DNA of 49,618 nucleotides, from the NCBI GenBank assembly GCA_016936395.1, contig JAFGXY010000075.1:1-49618 (forward strand), read 5' to 3'. The position numbers were made by a program, and so were the translations under genes. The notes beneath the pieces were generated by a model. The model saw only the letters and a list, made by a program, of their open reading frames with translations. It searched no databases and was not told where the DNA came from. Shown piece by piece: positions 1 through 7,852 of the stretch; within the stretch, counting starts at the first letter, position 1; each line of letters begins with the position of its first letter. The DNA is from Paracoccaceae bacterium (GTDB lineage: Bacteria; Pseudomonadota; Alphaproteobacteria; Rhodobacterales; Rhodobacteraceae).

Positions 1-35
1 ACGCCATCATAACACGCAGAACATAACCAATGGGT

Positions 36-85
36 GGGTCAGTTCTCGGTGACAACGCCGGGTCAAATCTCAGTGGCAATCAACA
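36..85. mobile_element. Terminal remnant of an IS21-like insertion sequence
   Basis: Two 20-nt near-copies lie 24 nt apart: GGGTCAGTTCTCGGTGACAA at 36-55 and GGGTCAAATCTCAGTGGCAA at 60-79, followed by TCAACA ending at 85. Tandem terminal repeats of this form, ending in CA, are typical of IS21-family ends. No istA or istB coding sequence is visible, so the body of the element either lies to the left of the window or has been lost. The family assignment rests on the repeat pattern alone. Confidence 0.55.
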
Positions 86-453
86 GTTGAAACGATAATG
101 CGCAGCATGCGCACCTGACCAACAGACACATTCAAGGCCGGACAAAGGCTGCCAGCAGTCCTAGTGGTTCCAGTCTGACACGAACTTGCCGTGCGTCAGG
201 CGGCGTCGATGACGACGAAGGGCAATAATGCGGACGGTGCTGGTGTTCTTTGCACGTGGGCAAAACAATTCGCGGTTACGGCATCACCGACATGAAGGGC
301 GGAAATGGGCCCGTGAGCTCGCGGCATTTCATATGCAGAAACCGTCCAGCACGGAAATTCGGCATCTGCATCCAAACGGCAGAAACGCGCAGTTTGCGGA
401 CAATGCCCTATGTTCGCATGCTCCGACCCGACCAGCCGAGAGCTGTGCCCTAA
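86..453. other. Gene-poor stretch between the IS end and the nucleotidyltransferase operon
   Basis: Short open frames exist on both strands, but none has a convincing ribosome binding site, a recognisable domain or codon use like that of the neighbours. I see no gene, RNA or clear terminator here. Confidence 0.5.
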
Positions 454-1392
454 TCACTCAGGCGTGGGCTCCAGCGCTTCAAGCACGCGCCGCTCCTTTA
501 CCAGCCGCCCGTTCCGCTTCGTGCGGACAAACTTCACCTGTGCCCGGACAGGTTGAAGCAGCAGCCGCTCTTTGAATGCCGTGTCCGATGTGTATTTGAG
601 GGCTAGGTCCTCGGACACCGCACCCTCCATCGTGCCATCGGGCAGGCGGAGCTCAAATTTGCGCGCCTCAGGTAAGACGCCCAGGAGCACCCCGTCCACC
701 GGGACCACTTCCTCTGTCACCTCCACCTCGCCTAGGCGACGGGACAGCCGCCCCACATCATCAATGGAAAGGGCCAGCCGCCGCTCGTCACCAACAATGC
801 GGGTGCTTGCGCCCGCGTCAAACAGGACCTTGGCGAACTTCTGCACCGCAGCAACTAGGCGCGGCTGGGTCACCTCCAAGGTGGCCTCAAACTCCGCATC
901 AGACCCCGCGCTGAGGTTGCTGATGAGCTGGGTCGTGTCCTCGACAGCCTCCTTGAGGTGCGAAGGCAGCATCTCCTGTTGCTGGGGCGGCAGCTCTTCA
1001 AGGATGAAGCCCATGGAGCCGTGAACCAGGTCGCGGATGAACAGGCGGGCCTGGTCGCCAGCGGGCAACCTCCCGCGCTCAGACAACTCCACACCATTGT
1101 GCGAGGCAAGCGCCAGAGTCACCACCTTCTGGTAGCTGTCCAGCGCCTCGGTCGTGAAGTCCAGCCGAATGTCACCTGAACCAATGACCGGGTTGCCGTC
1201 AAAGATCACGGCGACAGAGGCGTAGCTGGAGCGCCCAGCCGCCAGAGCAGCAATTTGTTGGTCAATGTCCGCAAGGCGGCTCTGCCACATCACGCGCGCA
1301 GTGCCCCATGGGCTGTCGCCAGCCTCAGTGATCTGCCGCTCTACGTAGCGCCGGTCAGCCTCTAGGGCCTCGATTGAGAGCAGGACGGGCAT
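454..1392 (-). CDS. Unknown protein, partner of an NTase-like protein
   Basis: This 312-residue soluble protein is not one I recognise. The first ~50 residues are charged and helical (possible coiled coil). The middle is Leu/Glu-rich and helical, and the C-terminal third is richer in beta-type sequence, ending in a basic stretch (VKFVRTKRNGRLVKERR). There is no signal peptide or membrane segment. It is translationally coupled to the upstream NTase-like gene: the upstream stop and this start share one base (TAATG), so the two products probably act together. The pair sits in an otherwise gene-poor region between an IS remnant and a tRNA, which suggests horizontal acquisition. A toxin-antitoxin or defence role is possible but is only inference from the architecture. 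Confidence 0.75.
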   Translation of the reverse strand: MPVLLSIEALEADRRYVERQITEAGDSPWGTARVMWQSRLADIDQQIAALAAGRSSYASVAVIFDGNPVIGSGDIRLDFTTEALDSYQKVVTLALASHNGVELSERGRLPAGDQARLFIRDLVHGSMGFILEELPPQQQEMLPSHLKEAVEDTTQLISNLSAGSDAEFEATLEVTQPRLVAAVQKFAKVLFDAGASTRIVGDERRLALSIDDVGRLSRRLGEVEVTEEVVPVDGVLLGVLPEARKFELRLPDGTMEGAVSEDLALKYTSDTAFKERLLLQPVRAQVKFVRTKRNGRLVKERRVLEALEPTPE

Positions 1393-1973
1393 TACGGACC
1401 CCCAAGCTGTGACAGTGCGACCTGGTCAGCGGCGGGGTCAAGGGCGAGCCCGGCGAAGCCCTTCCAGGCGAACGTGTCGCGCTGATGTGAGAACAGCCCA
1501 TACCAGTAGATTATGTCGCTGATTAGGTTCATCGGCTGCGCCTGCCGTTCCTCGAACAACACAGCGTAGGTGTCCAGGCTGAACCGCTGCTTGTTAAGGT
1601 TGCGGTCGGCTACCTCGGCATTCCAGAAGGGGAGCCCAGTCGCCTGCCATGCCGTAGGGTCGGTCAGATACCTGAGCGGCGCGTTCAGGATGCTGAACAC
1701 GTCAATGTCGCCTGGGTTGCGGCTTTCCAGTGCCTCCACGTTCTCCACGAAGCTGCCGTCAATGAACTGTATGCCGCCCACGTAGCCCCCTTGGGCGAGG
1801 AGCGCGCGGTAGGCGATTAGGTTGCGCAACAGTTGTTGCCGGTGGGGTGTCGTGCCGAATGCGCCCACGAGCTCCGGCATCGTGACCCAGTAGGGCGAGC
1901 GGTCGGGCGTGGTGGCATCCGCGCCGACGAATGGCGGCAGCAGACCCCGCAGGTCGAATGAAGGCAACGGCAC
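1392..1973 (-). CDS. Nucleotidyltransferase-like protein (DUF6932-like)
   Basis: This 193-residue protein carries the hallmark of the Pol-beta/MNT nucleotidyltransferase fold. A Gly-Ser turn (IDGSFVEN, about residues 70-77) is followed about 15 residues later by PGDIDVF, which supplies the Asp-x-Asp metal ligands. The arrangement resembles the DUF6932 family as I remember it. The start is GTG at 1973, chosen because GGGGAGGG lies 7 nt upstream. It is the first gene of a two-gene operon and its stop overlaps the next start. Stand-alone proteins of this fold commonly act as antitoxins or toxins that transfer nucleotides, or as antibiotic-modifying enzymes. The substrate cannot be inferred here. 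Confidence 0.75.
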   Translation of the reverse strand: MPLPSFDLRGLLPPFVGADATTPDRSPYWVTMPELVGAFGTTPHRQQLLRNLIAYRALLAQGGYVGGIQFIDGSFVENVEALESRNPGDIDVFSILNAPLRYLTDPTAWQATGLPFWNAEVADRNLNKQRFSLDTYAVLFEERQAQPMNLISDIIYWYGLFSHQRDTFAWKGFAGLALDPAADQVALSQLGGP

Positions 1974-2683
1974 GGCGAAGCCCTCCCCGCTTGCAGTGGC
2001 TTTTCAGCATTCATGCAGCATCGCATCCCAATGGTAAACAACGCGTTTCGTCGCGCCTCCCAGGCGATGCAGGCATACTGGCAACCATGAAACGCCAGTT
2101 AGCCTCGCTGACTAGCCCGGGTGGTGCTCAAGGCCAGCCCGTTTTGATCTCAGCGGCCGAGTCAGTAGCCACGGCGGTGGCATAGTTAATAAATGCCCGC
2201 ACATGCGCCCGGATGGCCCTGTGAAGGGCCTGTATGTCGGCGGCAGCAATCCGCTGAATGCGTATGTGCATGGCACTCGCGCAAAGGGCCGGAACAAAAC
2301 TTGTGGCGACGCCTTTGACCATTAGCACTGAACCGAACCGCCCGATGAACACCGAACGGATCGCGGTCATGTCATGGGGGCTGCCCTCGGGCATATGCGC
2401 GATCTGGCACCCCACCGGCGTATCGCATCAAGTATGCCGAAGCGCGGTCTCGATCTCGTGTAACAATCGCTGTCGCGCGGACGAGTGGCCGTTTCGGAGC
2501 GCGGAGCTTGATTAGGCGAGTGGTGGTTCTAGGCTGATAACGTTGCCGCACCTGCGAAAGGGCTTTCTATGCAGCGGGATGCCTGAATATCGCTGATGGG
2601 CTCGACGCCGACGTAGGGCATCTTGCGTCAGGCGGCGAGCACTAGAATCGGCAAAAGGCGTTTACTGCAGGCCCATGATCCTC
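1974..2683. other. Gene-poor stretch upstream of the NTase-like operon
   Basis: About 700 nt lie between the operon start and the tRNA terminator. The longest open frames (for example 2128-2415 on the minus strand) start at GTG without a convincing ribosome binding site and match nothing I recognise. The operon promoter presumably lies near 1980-2050, but no clear -35/-10 pair stands out. Confidence 0.45.
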
Positions 2684-2710
2684 AAAAACCAACTTTTGTC
2701 GAAAAGTCGG
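2684..2710 (-). terminator. Rho-independent terminator of tRNA-Arg
   Basis: On the minus strand a 9-bp stem (CCGACTTTT / AAAAGTTGG) with a CGAC loop is followed directly by five T residues. It sits about 40 nt beyond the tRNA CCA end. Confidence 0.8.
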
Positions 2711-2748
2711 TCTTTGGATGTCGAACAACAACTGCAGAGGCTTGACGT

Positions 2749-2825
2749 TGGCGACCCCGGGAGGACTCGAACCCCCGGCCAGCCGCTTAGAAGGCGGCTG
2801 CTCTATCCAGCTGAGCTACGGGGCC
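2749..2825 (-). tRNA. tRNA-Arg (anticodon TCT)
   Basis: The reverse complement folds as a full cloverleaf of 77 nt including an encoded CCA. The acceptor stem is GGCCCCG / CGGGGTC, with G as discriminator. The D-arm contains AGCTCAGCTGGATAGAGC, the anticodon loop is CTTCTAA, and the T-arm has GGTTCGAGTCC. Anticodon TCT reads AGA codons. It is transcribed toward the gene-poor region and has its own terminator. Confidence 0.95.
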
Positions 2826-2868
2826 ACGCGACAGAGGTTTAAACGACAGGCGTGATTTGGGCAAGCGA

Positions 2869-3123
2869 TCAAGCCTCTGCCTCGGGCGGCGTTTTGCCCA
2901 GCCGAACCGCACAGGCACATATAGGGTCAACATCAGACTGTTCCCGCCACGTGTCACGAAAGCCCCCGGAGATGCCGAAGACCGCAATCGCCTTTCTGAT
3001 CCAGGCTGCTGTATCTGCGTTCACTTTTGACACGGAGAAACTTCTTGCCTCGCCGGGGCAGTTCAGCAGCAAGATCGTTCCTCTGGTCTCGCTTGCCCGC
3101 AATTCAACATTGACGTCGGTCAA
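2869..3123 (-). CDS. Possible small hypothetical protein or gene remnant
   Basis: An 84-codon open frame starts at TTG with no ribosome binding site. Its codon use is fairly normal for the window and the translation (for example RGTILLLNCPGEARSF) looks protein-like. It could be the tail of a decayed gene beside the tRNA. No family is recognised, and nothing else is seen between the tRNA and 3249. Confidence 0.25.
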   Translation of the reverse strand: MTDVNVELRASETRGTILLLNCPGEARSFSVSKVNADTAAWIRKAIAVFGISGGFRDTWREQSDVDPICACAVRLGKTPPEAEA

Positions 3124-3248
3124 AGCGAAAGGCAGGGTTCGAGATCATAGAGTTGGGCTGGAGAATAGGTTGACAGGAAAGTCAGTCGTTACGGCCGTTG
3201 CGTGCGGTTGGGGCTGACCAAGGCTCTGCCAAGAGGGGAAAACCGAGC

Positions 3249-4087
3249 ATGGGTAAGCTTGAACGCAAGGCGCAGGGTCGTTCTCGCAGGAAATCGCATG
3301 ATGTCCTTGCAACCTTGGTGACTTGCGCCGCCGTGTTCGGACAGGGCAGCACCGCGCAGGCGCAGGATGCCGATGAACTGGCGCGGCAGTTGTCCAACCC
3401 CATTGCCTCTCTGACCAGCGTGCCCCTGCAAGGAAACTTCGACTTCGGTGGTGGCGCGGATGATGACGGCAACGCTTTCACCCTGAACGTGCAGCCGGTA
3501 GTTCCGATTCCTCTGAACGACAATTGGGTGCTGATCTCGCGCACCATCGTTCCGCTGTCCTACCGGGACTATGCCGCAGCGCCGGACTCGCACATCTCGG
3601 GCATCGGCGACATCACGCAAAGCTTCTTCTTTTCGCCAGGAACAGCGTCAACGGCCTGACGTGGGGTGTCGGCCCGGTCTTCCTGCTGCCGACGGCAAGT
3701 GATGACCGGCTCGGATCGGGCAAGTTCGGTGCCGGTCTGACCGGGGTCGTCCTGAAGCAGACGGGACCGTGGACGCTGGGTGCCCTTGCCAATCATATCT
3801 GGTCTGTCGCCGGGGATGACGACCGGCCCGACGTCAGCGCGACCCTCTTCCAGCCTTTCGTATCCTATGGCCTTGGCAACGGGCAGACGATCTCCCTTAA
3901 CGCCGAGTCGAGCTACGACTGGGAGAACGACCAGTGGACCGTGCCGATCAACGTCGGCTATTCGAAGGTCTTCAAGGCCGGTCAACAGATGATGAGCTGG
4001 CAGGTCGGCGCGAAATACTATGCCGAGGGCCCTGACACGGCCCCGGCGTGGGGGGTGCGCACGACGCTGACGCTGCTCTTCCCGTGA
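3249..4087 (+). pseudogene. Outer-membrane beta-barrel transporter-like protein, frameshifted
   Basis: The first part (from ATG 3249, with GAGGGGAA upstream) encodes a signal peptide ending AQA before QD, then NPIASLTSVPLQGNFDFG and GIGDITQSFFFSP, before stopping at 3657-3659. The same protein continues without a break in the next frame, from about 3640: VNGLTWGVGPVFLLPT, GPWTLGALANHIWSVAGDDD, YDWENDQW, ending in LTLLFP at 4087. Together they make a full-length (~280 residue) member of the neuromedin-U-like/transporter outer-membrane family. A single missing base between about 3640 and 3656 explains the break. It is either a true recent pseudogene or a sequencing error. Its role would be an outer-membrane channel of unknown substrate. 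Confidence 0.8.
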
Positions 4088-4250
4088 CGTCCGAGTGGTA
4101 GGGTCGCCTTTGCGATCACACTTACCGGCATTTGAGAAACGCTTGCTCGGCGAACAGCCGCAGGCGATCCTGAAACCCAGCAGCTGGGCACTTGGGTGCG
4201 TATGACCAAGATGCGTCTGCCAGCAGCAAAGCGAAAGGGAACGACCTGAC

Positions 4251-5654
4251 ATGGACACGCACGGATGGCTTGGGACTGAAACACTGAAGACGCGCTCCGG
4301 CGACTTCAGGTTCGACAATGGCTACCCCACCGAAGAGTCGGCCACCCGCCTGCTCGACTTGCAGACACTCAACCGTGCCACCGAGGTTTACCTCACCCAG
4401 ATGATGGCGGTGAACGTGCTGGCGTATCGAGAAGGCTCGCGGGCTTTTGGCGCGACACGGCCGACGCAGGTGATGATCTGGGAAAACCTGTTGGATGCCA
4501 AGACGTTGATGCTGACCGGCAATACCGAGACCGTCTATGCCACCAGCCAACTGGCGCTTGGCACCGATGGTCCGACAGTGATCGAGGCACCGCCCCTGAT
4601 GCTTGGCTTTCTGCTGGACGGCTTGCAGCGCTACCTCGCGGATATCGGCCCCCTTGGCGCGGACAAGGGCAAGGGCGGGAAATACCTCGTCCTGCCGCCC
4701 GGTTTCAAAGGCAACGTGCCGGACGGGTATTTCGCCGTACAATCCCCGACCAACTCGGTGACATTCGCGGTGCGCGGCTTTCAGGTAGACGGCAAGACCG
4801 ATCAGGCCGTCAACCTCATGAAGCAGCTTAGGGTTTATCCGCTCGACAAGGCTGCTGCGCCGCCCGCGATGGAATTCATGAATGCGTCGGGCAAGGCCAT
4901 CGACCAGGTGTTCCCGGACAACTTCCGCTACTTCGAACTCCTTGCCATGCTGGTCGAGGAAGAGCCGCTTGACGTGTTCGACCCGCTCGCACGGTCGATG
5001 ATGCGGGCGATCGGTATCGAGAAGGGACAGCCATTCGCCCCGGACGAAAGGATGAAGGCGATCCTGTCAGAGGCGGCCCGCTTGGGCGGCGCAATGGCGC
5101 GCGCCAACTGCTACGCGTCAAGGGCGGGCAAGTATTATCCTGACCGGAACTGGGAAGGCGTGCCAGCGGGTATGTCCTACACCTTCGAGAAAGACGGCGC
5201 GCCGCAAGTCGACGCCGCGAACTACGTCTACTACATGGCCTGGGGCAACTCGCCAGCCCTGATGGAAAAGAATATCGGCCAAGGTTCCCAGTATCTCTGG
5301 ACCTACCGTGATGCCGAAGGCGCATACCTTGACGGCGCCAAGAAATATCGTCTGCGCATCCCCCCCAACGTACCGGCCAAGAACTTCTGGTCGGTCGTCG
5401 TCTATGACGCGCTCAGCCGGTCGTTGTTGGACAATGGGCAGCCTTTCCCCTCGCTCAGCAGCTGCACGAAACCTGACACCAACGCAGATGGGTCCGTCGA
5501 CATCTACTTTGGCCCCGAAGCGCCGGAGGGAAGCAGGAACTGGATCAGAACCGTTCCCGGAAAGGGCTGGTTCCCCTTCTTCCGCTTCTATGGCCCGACC
5601 GAGCCATATTTCGACAAGACGTGGCAACTCGAGGACATTGTCGAGGTGCAGTGA
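4251..5654 (+). CDS. DUF1254/DUF1214 domain protein
   Basis: This 467-residue protein has the two-domain layout of the DUF1254 (about residues 55-190) and DUF1214 (about residues 330-450) families. Typical strings are YPTEESATRLLD, QVMIWENLLDAKTLMLTGNTE, NFWSVVVYDALSRS, DIYFGPEAPEG and GWFPFFRFYGP. Such proteins are usually periplasmic and of unknown biochemical role. No signal peptide is evident at this start, which is supported by AAAGGGA about 11 nt upstream. The gene follows the frameshifted barrel gene by about 160 nt and could be co-transcribed with it. An inverted repeat at 5715-5747 may end the transcript. Confidence 0.88.
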   Translation: MDTHGWLGTETLKTRSGDFRFDNGYPTEESATRLLDLQTLNRATEVYLTQMMAVNVLAYREGSRAFGATRPTQVMIWENLLDAKTLMLTGNTETVYATSQLALGTDGPTVIEAPPLMLGFLLDGLQRYLADIGPLGADKGKGGKYLVLPPGFKGNVPDGYFAVQSPTNSVTFAVRGFQVDGKTDQAVNLMKQLRVYPLDKAAAPPAMEFMNASGKAIDQVFPDNFRYFELLAMLVEEEPLDVFDPLARSMMRAIGIEKGQPFAPDERMKAILSEAARLGGAMARANCYASRAGKYYPDRNWEGVPAGMSYTFEKDGAPQVDAANYVYYMAWGNSPALMEKNIGQGSQYLWTYRDAEGAYLDGAKKYRLRIPPNVPAKNFWSVVVYDALSRSLLDNGQPFPSLSSCTKPDTNADGSVDIYFGPEAPEGSRNWIRTVPGKGWFPFFRFYGPTEPYFDKTWQLEDIVEVQ

Positions 5655-5714
5655 TACGCGCAGCACTGCGACCGACACCCGTCTCGGAACTGAGTGGCAG
5701 AAGTCTTTCCCCCT

Positions 5715-5747
5715 GTCCAAGAGGCTGCACCTTGCGGCCTCTTGGAC
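5715..5747. repeat. Perfect 11-bp inverted repeat, possible terminator
   Basis: GTCCAAGAGGC at 5715-5725 pairs perfectly with GCCTCTTGGAC at 5737-5747 across an 11-nt loop. It lies 60 nt beyond the DUF1254 gene but lacks a T-tract, so termination is not certain. Confidence 0.7.
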
Positions 5748-5775
5748 GCGTTGCCCTGATGGGCCACCCTTTTCA

Positions 5776-5805
5776 GCATGCCTGACCATGACAGATCAGG
5801 CATGC
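5776..5805. repeat. Perfect 10-bp inverted repeat
   Basis: GCATGCCTGA at 5776-5785 pairs with TCAGGCATGC at 5796-5805 across a 10-nt loop. It is followed at once by GGCGCGCC-rich palindromic sequence. It could be a terminator, an operator or a remnant. Confidence 0.65.
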
Positions 5806-5939
5806 GGCCCGGCGCGCCGGCGCGCCAAGCCAAGGACTTTGCTTGCTCTCCGTCCGGCGGTCTCTATAACGCCGAGCACGGCACGTTGGGCAGCCTGCAC
5901 GCCCTTTGCGCCGCGACTGTGGTGCTTGGCGTGACCTGA
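5802..5939 (+). CDS. Small open frame, 45 residues, doubtful
   Basis: The frame runs ATG 5802 to TGA 5937-5939. Its second half (SGGLYNAEHGTLGSLHALC, then AATVVLGVT) looks like a genuine protein C-terminus with a hydrophobic end, while the first ten residues are low-complexity from the GGCGCGCC repeats. There is no good ribosome binding site. A degraded gene end is as likely as a real small protein. Confidence 0.2.
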   Translation: MRPGAPARQAKDFACSPSGGLYNAEHGTLGSLHALCAATVVLGVT

Positions 5940-6047
5940 CGGTGCATTTGGCCGTTCCTATGCTGAAAACACACTCGTTGAACAAGGTGCACCCTGACGC
6001 CTTGTCAGCACCCGCGCAGCGACGCCCAAAGGTCGAAAAGGCAAGAC

Positions 6048-6827
6048 ATGCAGATGCTGATCACTGTCGCGCTGGAGTATCAGCTTTCTGGCACCGCGCC
6101 TGTTCTGCTGACCCTTGAAGCCGCCCAAACCGACGGCCAGACCCTTGTCGAAAGCGCGCTGAAGATCGACAACGCCACCCTGCACCGGATCAGCGGCGAA
6201 TTCGGTCTTGGCCAGCGGGTATGGGCAACGATCAGCGGCGATCGGCTGGCTGTAGACTACACCGCCAAAGTGACGGTCACACGGCCCCACTGTGCGGTCG
6301 AAACCCTTGCGGCAGCGCCGGTGCACGTCCTGCCCATTGACGCGCTGACCTGCCTTCGCCCCTCGCGGTTTTGCCCGTCAGACCTGTTTACCGATTTTGT
6401 CGGACAGCGATTTGGCCACCTGAACGGCGGCGAAAAGGTTGCGGCGATCGTGGATTGGGTGAAGGCCGAGACGCAGTATGTTCCCGGCAGTTCCGATGCC
6501 AGAACCACGGCAGTCGACACCTTCGTGTCCAGACAGGGCGTCTGCCGTGACTTTGCCCATCTGGCTTGCAGTCTGGTGCGGGCCGCGAGCATGCCGGCAC
6601 GCTATGTCTCAGTCTATTGCGCCGATGCCCGGCCGCCCGATTTTCACGCTGCGACCCAGGTCTGGCTCGACGGTGCATGGCACCTGTTCGATGCAACCGG
6701 CATGGGTGAACCCTCCGGGCTTGTCATCATCGGGGCCGGTCGTGACGCCGCAGACGTCTCGTTTCTGGAAACGTCGCAATGGGCACAAATGATCGCGCAG
6801 ACGGTCACCGTTTCGCGATCCCGATGA
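6048..6827 (+). CDS. Transglutaminase-like family protein
   Basis: This 259-residue protein has an N-terminal beta-rich domain (residues 1-110) and a C-terminal transglutaminase-like papain-fold domain. The catalytic triad is visible: Cys166 in GVCRDFAHL, His200 in DFHAATQVWL and Asp215 in HLFDATG. Related bacterial proteins are cytoplasmic peptidases or amide-cleaving enzymes of unknown substrate, and no signal peptide is present. The start at 6048 has AAAGGCAAG upstream; ATG at 6054 is an alternative. It appears to be a single-gene unit. Confidence 0.9.
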   Translation: MQMLITVALEYQLSGTAPVLLTLEAAQTDGQTLVESALKIDNATLHRISGEFGLGQRVWATISGDRLAVDYTAKVTVTRPHCAVETLAAAPVHVLPIDALTCLRPSRFCPSDLFTDFVGQRFGHLNGGEKVAAIVDWVKAETQYVPGSSDARTTAVDTFVSRQGVCRDFAHLACSLVRAASMPARYVSVYCADARPPDFHAATQVWLDGAWHLFDATGMGEPSGLVIIGAGRDAADVSFLETSQWAQMIAQTVTVSRSR

Positions 6828-7035
6828 CTGCGGCGCAAGTCACACCGCCGGGTTGACCTGCGCCGCAACGGGCTTTTGTCCGTCAATGCACTGGCGTCCG
6901 ACGCAGCTGGCAAGCTCCACCTTGCGGACCGACCCACCGCAAGGCCCGATCACAAGATCACCGCCGCCCCGCCACGATCCTGCCCGGGTTGTCGCCAATG
7001 GTGCAGCCTTCGCTGGCATTTCAATCGGAGAGCGC

Positions 7036-7755
7036 ATGATCCGGCCCATCCTTGCCTTGGTCGCCCTGGTTCTTCTGTTTGGCTGTGGCGAACCGATTTC
7101 CGATGCGCCGCAGGCCAGAATTCTGGTGCTGGGCGACTCGATGCTGGCGTCGAACCGTGGCGGCGGCCGCGCGGTGGCGGATGTCATCGAGACGGCGCTG
7201 GGCGAAGAGGTGATAGATCGGTCGGTGGTGGCCGCGCGCTATTTCCATGGCCTGCCGATTTCAGGGGCGGCTGGTTTGCGGCTGACCGAGCAATATCGTC
7301 CCGGCCCCTGGAAATGGGTCATTCTGAACGGCGGCGGCAATGATCTGCTGTTCGGCTGCGGCTGTGGGCCTTGTGCCGGGGTGCTGAACCGTCTGGTGAC
7401 GCCAGATGGTCGGGGCGGGGCAATCCCGTCCTATGTCGCGCGCATCCGTGAAAGCGGGGCGCAGGTGATATATCTTGGCTATCTGCGCAATCCGGGCGTC
7501 ATGACGCCGATCAAGCACTGCGGCCCGGCCGGGAACGAACTTGACCGCCGTCTGACCGCAATGGCGCGCTTTGATGCCGGGGTGACGTTCCTGCCGATGT
7601 CCGACCTGGTGCGAAAGGGCGACACGTCTTATCACCAGTTCGACCTGATCCACCCGTCCGTCAAAGGCAGCCAGGCCATTGCTCTGCGCGTCGTGGCACA
7701 GATCCGTCAGGCGGAAAGATCGGTAAAGGGTCTGGCCAAGGTTGCGGCACGGTAA
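7036..7755 (+). CDS. SGNH/GDSL hydrolase, lipoprotein
   Basis: The 239-residue product begins with a lipoprotein signal (LVLLFGC, lipidated Cys17). SGNH-hydrolase motifs follow: VLGDSM (block I, catalytic Ser), NGGGNDLL (block III-like) and FDLIHPS (block V, catalytic Asp/His). It is probably an envelope-anchored esterase acting on a cell-surface or exported ester. ATG 7036 is preferred over upstream in-frame starts because GGAG lies just upstream and the lipobox then falls at a normal distance. The Cys-rich loop FGCGCGPC after block III is unusual. The sulfate-activation operon follows about 100 nt downstream; any functional link is unknown. Confidence 0.82.
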   Translation: MIRPILALVALVLLFGCGEPISDAPQARILVLGDSMLASNRGGGRAVADVIETALGEEVIDRSVVAARYFHGLPISGAAGLRLTEQYRPGPWKWVILNGGGNDLLFGCGCGPCAGVLNRLVTPDGRGGAIPSYVARIRESGAQVIYLGYLRNPGVMTPIKHCGPAGNELDRRLTAMARFDAGVTFLPMSDLVRKGDTSYHQFDLIHPSVKGSQAIALRVVAQIRQAERSVKGLAKVAAR

Positions 7756-7852
7756 CAGACGCCAGCCGATTTGTGTCGGGGCTTGCACGTCCATCCTTGG
7801 ATTCCCTGCGCAAATTTGCGAAAGCGGCGTGAACACAGGAAAGACACCGGCA

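Larger units (their letters stand above)
5655..6047. other. Intergenic region with clustered inverted repeats
   Basis: About 390 nt contain two perfect inverted repeats (5715-5747 and 5776-5805), a GGCGCGCC doublet around 5810-5826 and a short open frame at 5802-5939. The promoter of the transglutaminase-like gene presumably lies in the second half, but I cannot define it. Confidence 0.5.

Noticed and set aside
193-2637. 13-nt direct repeat GCGTCAGGCGGCG at 193-205 and 2625-2637 flanking the NTase-like operon
   Set aside because: It could be an attachment or insertion duplication, but it is short and GC-rich, similar strings occur elsewhere (for example around 21162), and neither copy matches the tRNA end. 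Chance is a sufficient explanation.
2749-2825. tRNA-Arg as an integration site with a duplicated 3' end
   Set aside because: No second copy of the T-arm/acceptor sequence is found between 1 and 2748.
3640-3660. Programmed ribosomal frameshift in the barrel gene
   Set aside because: There is no slippery heptamer or downstream pseudoknot-like structure, and the family is normally encoded in a single frame.
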